Made by a program: the position numbers and the translations under genes
NCBI GenBank assembly: GCA_964632505.1
Contig: CAZWCE010000007.1
Span: 1 to 64,000 of the forward strand
Origin: CAZWCE01 sp964632505
GTDB taxonomy: Bacteria; Planctomycetota; Planctomycetia; Pirellulales; Thermoguttaceae
Direction: 5' to 3'
DNA length: 64,000 nt
The notes under the pieces: generated by a model
What the model was told of the DNA's origin: nothing
Seen by the model: the letters and a program-made list of their open reading frames with translations, nothing else
Databases searched by the model: none
Part shown: positions 34,111 through 41,706 of the stretch, in pieces
How positions within the stretch are numbered: position 1 is the first letter of the stretch
Layout: each line of letters opens with the position of its first letter

Positions 34111-35427
34111 TCAGCCAATATGCTGCAACAATCGCTCGCGACAAAGCGTGACGATGCTGTCTCGATCGCGAAGGTGGCGGGCCTTGATTCCCTCGGCCTC
34201 CAACAGGGCCGCGTCGTGCGCGAAATGTTCTTCGTCATAGGTATTGACGATCGCCGAGACGACCAGTCCCCGGCGTTTCAAATTTCCCAGGGCCATCGCC
34301 TTTTCGGGGGTGACACGGCACAGGATCGCCAACACGGTGGCATCGCGGGCGAATCGAGAAGAGGTTTCCAGAATCGTCTGCTGCAAATTCAAATGCTCGG
34401 AAAGTTCGAGTCGCGCGAAGACATCCAACAGATTCGCGAACTGTTCGGGGCCGCGATCGGCCTCCATGACCTGAGGATGCCAGCGACGAGCCCGTCCGGT
34501 TTCCCGAAGGGCCTCTCGGGCCGCTTCCCGGCTACGGAAATCCGACTTCCAGCCCTCGCGTCGAATGCGTTCGGCCTTATCGATGCCGTTGGTCACCAGG
34601 CCGAAAACCTGCCCCATGTGATAGAGCGTATGGGCGATCGAAGCGGCGGCCACCACGGCCAATTCGCTTCGGTAAGGTTCGGTTTTGGGGGGGAAGGCAT
34701 CGGTGCCGTAATCCAGGAGCATCGTCGCCCCGGCGACGGTCGAGGGTTCATGCAATCGGGTATGCAGGGCTCCCATCCGTGCGGAAGTTTTCCAGTGGAT
34801 GTGCTTCATCGGATCGCCGCGTTCGTACTGACGCACGCCGGCCACCCGGGTGGGATCTTCGAAAATACGCAGCCCCATGCGGACTTCCCCGATCGGACGC
34901 CTGGAAGCGATATCCCACCCTTCCATCGGCATCACCTCCGGGTAGACCATCACGAATTGCGGCTCGCTGACGACGCGAAAACGGCGGAACAGGCCGAAGA
35001 GATCGCCGGTCTCCATCAGCAGAGGCCCGACCTGATAATAGCCCCGCTGGAGGAATTTCAAACGATAAACAAGCAAGAGCCGGCCGCCGGCGCGGATCAT
35101 CGCCGGCTTGATGCGCACCCCCTGAACCCGAAGGGGGGGTTCCGGCTTGACCTCCGCTCCCGGGACTACGTCCTCCCACAGCGACCAGATGATCGGGACG
35201 CGGCCGTGGTGTTTGATCTCCAACGTGACGGTGATCGTCTGTCCCGTGGAAACCGAATATCGCTGGCAAACCCGTCGGGCGGTCACTTGGTCGAGAGTGG
35301 AAAAAACCAATAAGTGACAGAACACCAACATCGCGATCAGAACATAGAGCATGTAAACCAGAGGCCCCCACTGCAACAGCAGCGCCACGAGCAACAACAG
35401 CAGCAGCAGAAGGAGAAACCATTTCAT
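34111..35427 (-). CDS. DUF58 domain-containing membrane protein
   Basis: 438 residues. A strongly hydrophobic N-terminus (WFLLLLLLLLLVALLLQWG, then a second span to ~45) is followed by a beta-rich segment and the DUF58 core with YERGDPMKHIHWKTSARMGALHTRLHEPS, then a vWA-like fold (GATMLLDYGTDAF). DUF58 proteins act with MoxR ATPases in cofactor insertion or envelope maturation. Start chosen at ATG 35427 with GGTGG upstream. It starts 16 bases after the MoxR stop, and DUF4129 follows, so all three form one operon. Confidence 0.9.
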   Translation of the reverse strand: MKWFLLLLLLLLLVALLLQWGPLVYMLYVLIAMLVFCHLLVFSTLDQVTARRVCQRYSVSTGQTITVTLEIKHHGRVPIIWSLWEDVVPGAEVKPEPPLRVQGVRIKPAMIRAGGRLLLVYRLKFLQRGYYQVGPLLMETGDLFGLFRRFRVVSEPQFVMVYPEVMPMEGWDIASRRPIGEVRMGLRIFEDPTRVAGVRQYERGDPMKHIHWKTSARMGALHTRLHEPSTVAGATMLLDYGTDAFPPKTEPYRSELAVVAAASIAHTLYHMGQVFGLVTNGIDKAERIRREGWKSDFRSREAAREALRETGRARRWHPQVMEADRGPEQFANLLDVFARLELSEHLNLQQTILETSSRFARDATVLAILCRVTPEKAMALGNLKRRGLVVSAIVNTYDEEHFAHDAALLEAEGIKARHLRDRDSIVTLCRERLLQHIG

Positions 35428-35443
35428 GACTTCCACCCGTACA

Positions 35444-36415
35444 CTATCGCGAGAACATATCGTCCCGATCCTTGGATTGATGCATCGGCACCGGCACCAT
35501 GTCGACCACGTCTTCGATGATCGTCGCGGCGGAGACCTTCCGCAGGCGGCTCTCGGGGCGAACGATCACCCGATGCACCAATACGGGGGCCACGATCTGC
35601 TTGATATCGTCGGGCATAACGAAATCGCGGCCCTGAATGGCGGCGATCGCCTGGCCGGCGCGATACAGGGCGATCGAGGCCCGAGGGCTCCCGCCGAGGA
35701 CCAGCTCTTCGTGGTTGCGGGTCCCCTGCACGATGGAGGTGATGTAGTGGACGATCTTTTCATCGACCTGGATCGTTCGAACCGCCTTTTGACATTCGAT
35801 CACTTCCTGGGCGGAAACCACCGGTTTGAGCCGATCGAGGGGATGTCCGCGCTGGAGGACGCCGAGCATCCGCATTTCGTCTTTCTGGTTGGGATAACCG
35901 AGGCTGAATTTCATGAAGAAGCGGTCGAGTTGGGCTTCCGGCAAAGGAAAGGTTCCTTCATGATCGACCGGGTTCTGCGTCGCGATGACCAAAAACGGCC
36001 GGACGAGGTCGTGCGTCACTCCGTCGACGGTCACACGCCCTTCGGCCATCGCCTCGAGCAGGGCCGACTGCGTTCGGGGAGTAGCGCGGTTGATCTCGTC
36101 GGCCAACACCAAGTTGGCGAATACGGGTCCGGGGCGGAACTCGAACTCGCTCGTTTTCTGGTTGAAGATCGAGGTGCCCGTCACGTCGGTCGGCAGCAGA
36201 TCGGGAGTGCACTGCACCCGCTTGAACGAACAACCGATGCTCCCGGCCAGCGCTCGGGCCAGAACAGTCTTCGCCACGCCCGGAACGTCCTCGAGAAGGA
36301 TATGCCCTTCACAGAAAAGGGCCGCCACCGAAAGCACCACCCGGCGACGTTTCCCGACCACGACCGTTTCCACATTGGAAATGATCTTCCTGGCCGTCTG
36401 CATGATCTGCGACAT
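35444..36415 (-). CDS. MoxR-family AAA+ ATPase
   Basis: 323 residues. Walker A reads EDVPGVAKTVLARAL and Walker B LVLADEINRATPRTQSALLEAMAEG; sensor and family motifs VIATQNPVDHEGTFPLPEAQLDRF are complete. MoxR ATPases act as chaperones that activate vWA/DUF58 partners. First gene of the minus-strand MoxR-DUF58-DUF4129 operon, with GGGGGAG upstream of ATG 36415 (an in-frame GTG precedes it). The vWA protein of the neighbouring plus-strand operon is a possible further client. Confidence 0.94.
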   Translation of the reverse strand: MSQIMQTARKIISNVETVVVGKRRRVVLSVAALFCEGHILLEDVPGVAKTVLARALAGSIGCSFKRVQCTPDLLPTDVTGTSIFNQKTSEFEFRPGPVFANLVLADEINRATPRTQSALLEAMAEGRVTVDGVTHDLVRPFLVIATQNPVDHEGTFPLPEAQLDRFFMKFSLGYPNQKDEMRMLGVLQRGHPLDRLKPVVSAQEVIECQKAVRTIQVDEKIVHYITSIVQGTRNHEELVLGGSPRASIALYRAGQAIAAIQGRDFVMPDDIKQIVAPVLVHRVIVRPESRLRKVSAATIIEDVVDMVPVPMHQSKDRDDMFSR

Positions 36416-36494
36416 CACTCCCCCCTGTCATGAGCATCATGGTAGACATCGATTCAGTTTTTTTCGGATGTCACTTTGCCGATGCCACTTATTT

Positions 36495-36600
36495 ATGTTC
36501 GCATAAGCAGTGCCCCCTTGGTTCACGCATTGACAGCCGCAGGGCCGGGCTCTCGATGTTCGCCCTGGGTTCACGATTGATGCAACTCTCAATAGTAAAA
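36495..36600 (+). repeat. Dispersed ~100-bp repeat, copy A
   Basis: Starts ATGTTCGCATAAGCAG, contains CAGGGC/GCCCTG pairing around 36539-36566, then GGGTTC and a tail GATGCAACTCTCAATA. It aligns end to end with copy B (55280-55390). The remainder of 36416-36718 is noncoding. Confidence 0.6.
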
Positions 36601-36613
36601 TGCAGCGGGGGCG

Positions 36614-36651
36614 AAAACGCAAGGTATTTCACCGATTTTGGTGCGTTTTTT
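36614..36651. terminator. Possible terminator hairpin downstream of def
   Basis: AAAACG/CGTTTT flanks an inner CACC/GGTG stem (36630-36633 with 36640-36643), ending in six T on the plus strand. It lies between the def stop and the repeat copy. Orientation is uncertain. Confidence 0.35.
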
Positions 36652-36718
36652 CGGAATAGCGTCTCCGCCTACCGACCGGGGGCGTGGCAAAGAACCCATC
36701 AAGAAGCGGGGAGTTGAT

Positions 36719-37312
36719 TCAGGTGCGCAACTTTTCCAATTCGGCCAGTTGGGAGGCGATTTCTTCATCGGGAGGAATGAGGCCGTGCTTCCGTTGGGAC
36801 TCAAATTCCAATTCCAATCCACGGAGATCTTCACGCACCCCGGCCATTTCGGTGGGATGAAGACGATCGACGAAGCAAACCCCGTTGAGATGATCGGTTT
36901 CATGCTGGACGGCTCTGCCGAGAAGCCCTTGGAGCTCCATTTCGATCTTGTTGCCGTTGAGACCGTATGCCTCGATGACCACTTCGGCCGGACGCACGAC
37001 GGAAGCCTGGATCCCGGGAAAACTCAAGCAACCTTCCGGCGATTCCGCTCGACCTTTTTTCTTGGTGATGACCGGATTGATGAAGACCATCTCTTCCGAC
37101 TTCTCACTTTCACGGCCGGTCACGTTCATGACGAAAAAGCGATAAGGCAGATTCACCTGATTCGCCGCCAGACCGATGCCGTCGCTCTGATACATCTGAT
37201 CGAACATCTGGTGGATCACCGCGACCAGCTCCTTGTCGATGCGTTTGAGTGGCTTCGACCGATGTTTCAATACCGGATGAGGATAAACCACGACATCCAC
37301 TAAACCCACCAT
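36719..37312 (-). CDS. def: Peptide deformylase
   Basis: 197 residues. All three PDF motifs are intact: GIGLAANQV, EGCLSFPG with the metal-ligand Cys, and QHETDHLNG with the HExxH metal site. It removes the formyl group from nascent proteins. The C-terminal tail after ~165 is longer than in E. coli PDF and helical (GVREDLRGLELEFESQRK). Start placed at ATG 37312; downstream GTG codons (e.g. within MVGLVDVVVYP) are possible, and the frame upstream lacks similarity. Divergent from the vWA operon. Confidence 0.94.
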   Translation of the reverse strand: MVGLVDVVVYPHPVLKHRSKPLKRIDKELVAVIHQMFDQMYQSDGIGLAANQVNLPYRFFVMNVTGRESEKSEEMVFINPVITKKKGRAESPEGCLSFPGIQASVVRPAEVVIEAYGLNGNKIEMELQGLLGRAVQHETDHLNGVCFVDRLHPTEMAGVREDLRGLELEFESQRKHGLIPPDEEIASQLAELEKLRT

Positions 37313-37357
37313 CCTCTCTAACCTTGCTGAATTTACTCTTCTGACGACTACGCTACC

Positions 37358-37386
37358 ATTATATTCGAAAAGCCATGCGATGGAAG
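37358..37386 (-). promoter_or_regulatory. Possible promoter of def
   Basis: Perfect TATAAT on the minus strand (37363-37358), 46 bases upstream of the start codon, with a weak -35 (CTTCCA, 17-nt spacer). Confidence 0.4.
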
Positions 37387-37467
37387 CTCTTCGGCCGCCG
37401 CAAGCGAAGTGAGAGACGGAAATCTTCTGAAAAAGATCGATTTCCGGGCATTTTCGGTGAACCACCG

Positions 37468-37497
37468 TTGACGCTTTCAATCATAGTATATTATATA
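37468..37497 (+). promoter_or_regulatory. Sigma70-like promoter of the vWA-Exb operon
   Basis: TTGACG (37468-37473) followed by a TA-rich -10 region: TATTAT at 15 nt or TATATG at 18 nt spacing. The start would be near 37504, about 50 bases before the start codon. Confidence 0.5.
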
Positions 37498-37552
37498 TGC
37501 TCTTATCGACCTTTTATCCCCTCTCCACTCGTCTTTGGCAGGATCGACCGAT

Positions 37553-38563
37553 ATGCCTACTCGGGATAGTTCCTCAATGGCTCGGGCCCATCCCGATGCT
37601 TCCTTTCCCCCCGCAGGGCGTTGGAAGATCCCTTCCTGGGGAGGCTCGGTGGCGCTGCACGCCCTCCTTTTGGGGGTCGTGCTGGTGCTGATGCAGTGGC
37701 TTCCCGCCCGCATCACGTCGCCGGGAGAACGGACGGCGGAGAATGTCGGGATCGTCCTGAAGAAAAGCGACGAACACGGAAAGACGATTTTCGACAGCCC
37801 GAACCGTCAAACGGGCGAACCTTCACCGAATCGGAAGACCGACACCCCTCTCCCGAGTGTCGTCGAGATCCTCGATCAGAATCGCGCTCATCTCGACCTT
37901 CAAAAGGTATTGCCGAGCAAGACTCCGAGGATCGGTCCTTCGGCATTGGAAGGTGGAGGGGTTCCGGCGGCCCCGGAAGCGACTTCCGGCGCGGAAGGTT
38001 CCGGCACCGAAATCGGGGGGAAGGCCCGCGTGCGTTTCATGGGAACCGAGGGCACCGGAAACAGTTTCGTTTTCGTGCTCGACCGCTCGGCCAGCATGGG
38101 AGGCGTGGGCACCAGCCCGTTGCGTTACGCCAAGAGCGAATTGGCCAAAAGCCTTGAGAGCCTCGAAAGCACACACCAGTTCGAAATCGTTTTTTTCAAC
38201 GAGCGACCCAGCGTTCTCAATACGGGCGGCCTGCCGGGACGTCTCCCCTTCGCCACCGAGAAGAACAAAAGACGCACCCTTCGCTCCCTCGGCGGTATCA
38301 TTGCCGATGGAGGCACCGATCACGAGGAAGCTCTGCTCCGCGGCATCCAGCAGGGACCGGATGTCATCTTCTTCCTGACCGATGCCGGAGAGCCGGAAAT
38401 GTCGGCGGCCCAACTCTACCGGATTCGCAGGAAAGCGGCCGGGATTCAAATCAACGTCATCGAATTCGGGACCGGCAGTGAACCGTCGGAAAACTTCCTC
38501 AAGAAATTGGCCCGGCAAAACGGCGGACAATATAGTTACGTGAACATCGGAAGCCTTCGCTAA
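37553..38563 (+). CDS. Membrane-anchored vWA-domain protein
   Basis: 336 residues. One N-terminal span (SVALHALLLGVVLVLMQWL) is followed by a Pro/Ser-rich linker and a C-terminal von Willebrand A domain. The metal-adhesion site is recognisable: DRSASMGG, the Thr in DGGTDHEEAL and the Asp in FFLTDAGEP. The N-terminal span before a linker resembles TonB/TolA-type proteins, so it could be the transducer of the ExbB/ExbD motor encoded downstream; that is inference. Start codon is uncertain (37553, 37577 or a TTG at 37535). First gene of a six-gene plus-strand operon. Confidence 0.82.
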   Translation: MPTRDSSSMARAHPDASFPPAGRWKIPSWGGSVALHALLLGVVLVLMQWLPARITSPGERTAENVGIVLKKSDEHGKTIFDSPNRQTGEPSPNRKTDTPLPSVVEILDQNRAHLDLQKVLPSKTPRIGPSALEGGGVPAAPEATSGAEGSGTEIGGKARVRFMGTEGTGNSFVFVLDRSASMGGVGTSPLRYAKSELAKSLESLESTHQFEIVFFNERPSVLNTGGLPGRLPFATEKNKRRTLRSLGGIIADGGTDHEEALLRGIQQGPDVIFFLTDAGEPEMSAAQLYRIRRKAAGIQINVIEFGTGSEPSENFLKKLARQNGGQYSYVNIGSLR

Positions 38564-38568
38564 TCACC

Positions 38569-39612
38569 ATGCAGATCGTGCGTTCCCATTTATCGAATTG
38601 GCCCTTTCTTTGGCTCCCCATCGGCTTGGTGCTACTCGGAGCGACCACGGCGAAGGCCGAGGACACCGTCACGGTGAAAACGGAACAGACGACCCGAAGC
38701 CTCACCGGCACCATCACGGCGTTTGATGGGGCCGAAGGGTTGATTCTCCAACTCCGTGACGGACGTACTCAGCGGTTTCCCGCGACGCAGGTCGTCGATG
38801 TGGCCATGGAACGCTCGGAACCCCATCAGGAAGCCGACACGGAATTCGGCAAAGAAGCGTACCAAAGCGCCCTTCTCCTCTATCGGCAGGCGCGCGAGCA
38901 AGAAGAAAGGGCTTGGGTCCGTCAGTATCAAACCGCGATGATCGTCCGTTGTTTGCGGGCCCTCGGAGAAATCGAATCGGCTGCCGGAGAGTTCTTCCTG
39001 CTCACCCGAATGGACCCCCAAACGCCCTACTTGGCCGCAATCCCGTTGCCCTGGGACTTTCTCCTCCCGACGACCACGCTGACCCAACTCGGAGAAAAAT
39101 GGATCGATCGAGAAGAGAATCCCCCGGCGCGTTTGCTGGCCGCGGGAATACTTCTCGGTTCCGATCGACGCGAAAAAGCCCTCCAAGTGCTCGACCGTTT
39201 GGCCCTCGCTGCCGATCGCCCGATCGCCCTTTTGGCGATCGCCCAAACCTGGCGGGCGCGACTGGTCACTATCGAACATGCGAACCTGGCACAGTGGGAG
39301 AAGGTCGTCGCCGATATGTCGCCACCGTTTCGCGCGGGGCCCTATTACTTGCTGGGGCGCGCCTATCATCGACTCGACGCCCACCGGGAAGCGCTCCTCC
39401 GATGGATGCGCATCCCCATTCTCTTCCAAGAGCATCGGCCTCTGGCCGCCCGGGCGCTCGTGGCCTCGGCCCGAGTGCTGATCGATCGGAATCAAACCGA
39501 CAAAGCCGTCGGCCTGTTGCAGGAGGTACTGGAGAAGTATCCGGACTCCGACAGTGCCGAAGAAGCGCAACAACTTCAGGAATCTCTGACACGGAATGTA
39601 CATGAATCTTAG
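38569..39612 (+). CDS. Secreted TPR-like protein
   Basis: 347 residues. Signal peptide (FLWLPIGLVLLGATTAKAE), then a small beta domain with SLTGTITAFDGAEGLILQLRDG (SH3-like), then TPR-type helices from ~95 (YQSALLLYRQAREQEERAW) to the end (LLQEVLEKYPDSDSAEEAQQL, a typical YbgF/TPR unit). Likely periplasmic. It starts 5 bases after the vWA stop and its end overlaps the ExbB start by 17 bases, so it is part of the operon. The YbgF-like ending fits a Tol-Pal-like context. Confidence 0.8.
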   Translation: MQIVRSHLSNWPFLWLPIGLVLLGATTAKAEDTVTVKTEQTTRSLTGTITAFDGAEGLILQLRDGRTQRFPATQVVDVAMERSEPHQEADTEFGKEAYQSALLLYRQAREQEERAWVRQYQTAMIVRCLRALGEIESAAGEFFLLTRMDPQTPYLAAIPLPWDFLLPTTTLTQLGEKWIDREENPPARLLAAGILLGSDRREKALQVLDRLALAADRPIALLAIAQTWRARLVTIEHANLAQWEKVVADMSPPFRAGPYYLLGRAYHRLDAHREALLRWMRIPILFQEHRPLAARALVASARVLIDRNQTDKAVGLLQEVLEKYPDSDSAEEAQQLQESLTRNVHES

Positions 39613-40765
39613 AATAGCGAGCCTTTCGGAAATGGATTTCCCGCTTCACCGACGAAGAAAACATCTCTCTTATCTTTTGCGGCATCATCGCCGAGTGACC
39701 TTCTCTTTGCCGGCAGCATGCCTGGGTTTGCTGATCGGCCTTGTCTTCTGTAATACAAGTGAAGCCTGGCAAGCCGAGGTCCCCGAACCACCCGCCTTCG
39801 ATGAAGCGGTGGCTCCCGACCGTCTCCCTTCCCCCGATGCCGGAGAAGACGACGAAACGCCCGAGGCGCTGTTTCCGACCGGAAGTGAAGAGGAAGCCGA
39901 CTCTCCGGAGACGGAAGAAAAGGCTTCGGCCTTCGATATCCTCGGTGCCGGGGGGATCATCGGTTTTTTGATCATTCTCCTCTCGGTAGCGGCGGTCGCG
40001 CTGATGATTGAACATGCGATCACTATCCGAAGCAAGGTCATGATTCCGCCGGAGCTTGGCGAGGAAGTGCACGATCTATTGAAGACCGGCCAATGGGCGC
40101 GGGCCATGGATCGCTGTCGAAGCCAACCCTCCTTTCTCGGTTATGTCCTCGAGGCCGCGATTTCCGAAATCGAGGCCGGATGGTCAAGTGTCGAAAAGAG
40201 TTTCGAGGACTGCCTCTCGGAGCAATCGTCGCGTCTATTTCGTAAAATCGAATATCTCTCGGTCATCGGCAACATCGCCCCCATGCTGGGACTCCTCGGA
40301 ACCGTCGTCGGAATGATCCTCGCCTTCCGCGATCTGGCCGATTCCGACGGCTACTCGCGGGCCTCCGATCTGGCCGAGGGAATTTACCTCGCCTTGATCA
40401 CGACCGTCGAGGGCCTCATCGTCGCCATTCCGTCGCTGGCGGCGTTCGCCATTTTCCGAAACCGAGTCGATGCGCTGGTGGCCGAAGTGACCTTCGTGGC
40501 CGACCGCGTTTTACGTCCCATGAAAAAGAAACTGCTCGCCGTCCAGTCGGAAACGGGAAGTGTTCCGCCGCAGACCGTCCTGCCACCGCAATCCCCGCAA
40601 ACCCGTCGTGTTTCCAGCACCAACCCGGAAACGGCACCTCCTCCCCGGAGACAAGAAAATCGTGCGCGGCCGGGCCCGAAAAGCTCCGACTCCAACGCCC
40701 CGTCTCCACCACCTTCCAGCCGGAAGAAACGCCCCCCCGAGCCGCCGAAAGGAGAAGATCGCTGA
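39596..40765 (+). CDS. MotA/TolQ/ExbB proton channel protein with periplasmic extension
   Basis: 389 residues, about 150 longer than TolQ/ExbB. A signal-like first segment (FSLPAACLGLLIGLVFC) and an acidic stretch (~60-110) precede the ExbB core: span GIIGFLIILLSVAAVALMIE, the cytoplasmic loop, then IGNIAPMLGLLGTVVGMI and LITTVEGLIVAIPSLAAFAIF, the family motifs lining the proton path. The C-terminal tail is Pro/Arg-rich. With two ExbD proteins downstream it forms a proton-motive-force motor. ATG 39596 overlaps the previous gene; 39602 and 39632 are alternative starts. Confidence 0.9.
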   Translation: MYMNLRIASLSEMDFPLHRRRKHLSYLLRHHRRVTFSLPAACLGLLIGLVFCNTSEAWQAEVPEPPAFDEAVAPDRLPSPDAGEDDETPEALFPTGSEEEADSPETEEKASAFDILGAGGIIGFLIILLSVAAVALMIEHAITIRSKVMIPPELGEEVHDLLKTGQWARAMDRCRSQPSFLGYVLEAAISEIEAGWSSVEKSFEDCLSEQSSRLFRKIEYLSVIGNIAPMLGLLGTVVGMILAFRDLADSDGYSRASDLAEGIYLALITTVEGLIVAIPSLAAFAIFRNRVDALVAEVTFVADRVLRPMKKKLLAVQSETGSVPPQTVLPPQSPQTRRVSSTNPETAPPPRRQENRARPGPKSSDSNAPSPPPSSRKKRPPEPPKGEDR

Positions 40766-41181
40766 TGCGAGCCCCCACGTTGATTCGGCGGGAAGGACTT
40801 GGCTTCAACATGACGCCGATGATCGACGTCGTCTTCTTGCTGATCGTTTTCTTTCTCGTCTCCAGCAACTTGGTGCAGCAGGAAACGCAAATGGAAATCG
40901 ATCTACCCGCGGCCCAAACCGGCGACCTTTCGCCAGAAGATCAAGGGCGCCACCTCATCATCAACATCCCGCGCGAAGGGGAAATCTTCGTCGGCGCTCG
41001 CCCGCTTGATCACGAAAAACTTGAAAAGCTTCTAACTTTCGAGCGGGGAAGGCAGGCCGAGTCATTGGAAATCCGCATACGCACCAATCGTCGGGTTCCC
41101 TATCGCGCCATCAAGCCGGTGCTGATCGCCTGTGCCGAAAGTGGTGTTTGGAACGTATCGTTCTCGGTCATCCAACCTTGA
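40765..41181 (+). CDS. ExbD/TolR-family protein, first copy
   Basis: 138 residues. A single span (MIDVVFLLIVFFLVSSNLV) carries the essential aspartate of ExbD/TolR (MTPMIDVVF); the periplasmic domain follows (EIFVGARPLDHEKLEKLL, VPYRAIKPVLIACAESG). It partners ExbB in using the proton gradient to drive an envelope process. Its ATG overlaps the ExbB stop (TGATG), so translation is coupled. Confidence 0.92.
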   Translation: MRAPTLIRREGLGFNMTPMIDVVFLLIVFFLVSSNLVQQETQMEIDLPAAQTGDLSPEDQGRHLIINIPREGEIFVGARPLDHEKLEKLLTFERGRQAESLEIRIRTNRRVPYRAIKPVLIACAESGVWNVSFSVIQP

Positions 41182-41225
41182 ATCCATCTCGGGCCCGATG
41201 AGGTCCACCGCTTTGAGAGAGAAAT

Positions 41226-41693
41226 ATGAAGTCGGTCTCCCAGCAAACCAGGTCAAGCGACATCGAATTGAAGATGATGCCGATGATCGACGTGATCTTC
41301 CTGCTTTTGATCTTTTTCGTCTGCACCGCCAATCTGCGGAGAGTGGAAGAGGCATTGCCGACGAATCTCTCATTGCCGGGAAGCTTGTCGGAAATCGTTC
41401 CCCGCGATATGCTGGAAGAAGACTTGGACGAGGCCCGCATCCAGATCGCTTACCGGTCGGGAACCCCGAGTTGGCAAGTCGAAGGGCATTCGGTGGAGAG
41501 CCTCGGCCGTCTGCGACAATTGCTTGCTGCACTGGCAACGACAAAACATGATTTGCCGGTCATCATCGACAGTGACGGTGATGTGCCGATCGAGAATGTC
41601 ATCGATGTCTACGATCTCTGCCGATCGCTGGGACTCATTCGAATCCAGTTCGCCGCTTCGATCGAGGAAGCTTCCCCCAATTCAGCCAATTGA
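41226..41693 (+). CDS. ExbD/TolR-family protein, second copy
   Basis: 155 residues. Same plan as the preceding gene: cytoplasmic start, span with MMPMIDVIFLLLIFFVCTANL including the essential Asp, and a periplasmic domain (VIIDSDGDVPIENVIDVYDLCRS without further motif). Tandem ExbD copies are common in planctomycete and Bacteroidetes Exb operons, where a heteromeric ExbD pair fills the ExbB pore. It lies 44 bases after the first copy and 13 bases before the TPR gene. Confidence 0.92.
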   Translation: MKSVSQQTRSSDIELKMMPMIDVIFLLLIFFVCTANLRRVEEALPTNLSLPGSLSEIVPRDMLEEDLDEARIQIAYRSGTPSWQVEGHSVESLGRLRQLLAALATTKHDLPVIIDSDGDVPIENVIDVYDLCRSLGLIRIQFAASIEEASPNSAN

Positions 41694-41706
41694 CGGCTCA
41701 CGAAAA

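Noticed and set aside
37455..37490. Possible fifth copy of the dispersed repeat (TTGACGCTTTCAAT resembles the element tail)
   Set aside because: The sequence is better explained as the -35/-10 region of the vWA operon, and no left half is recognisable.
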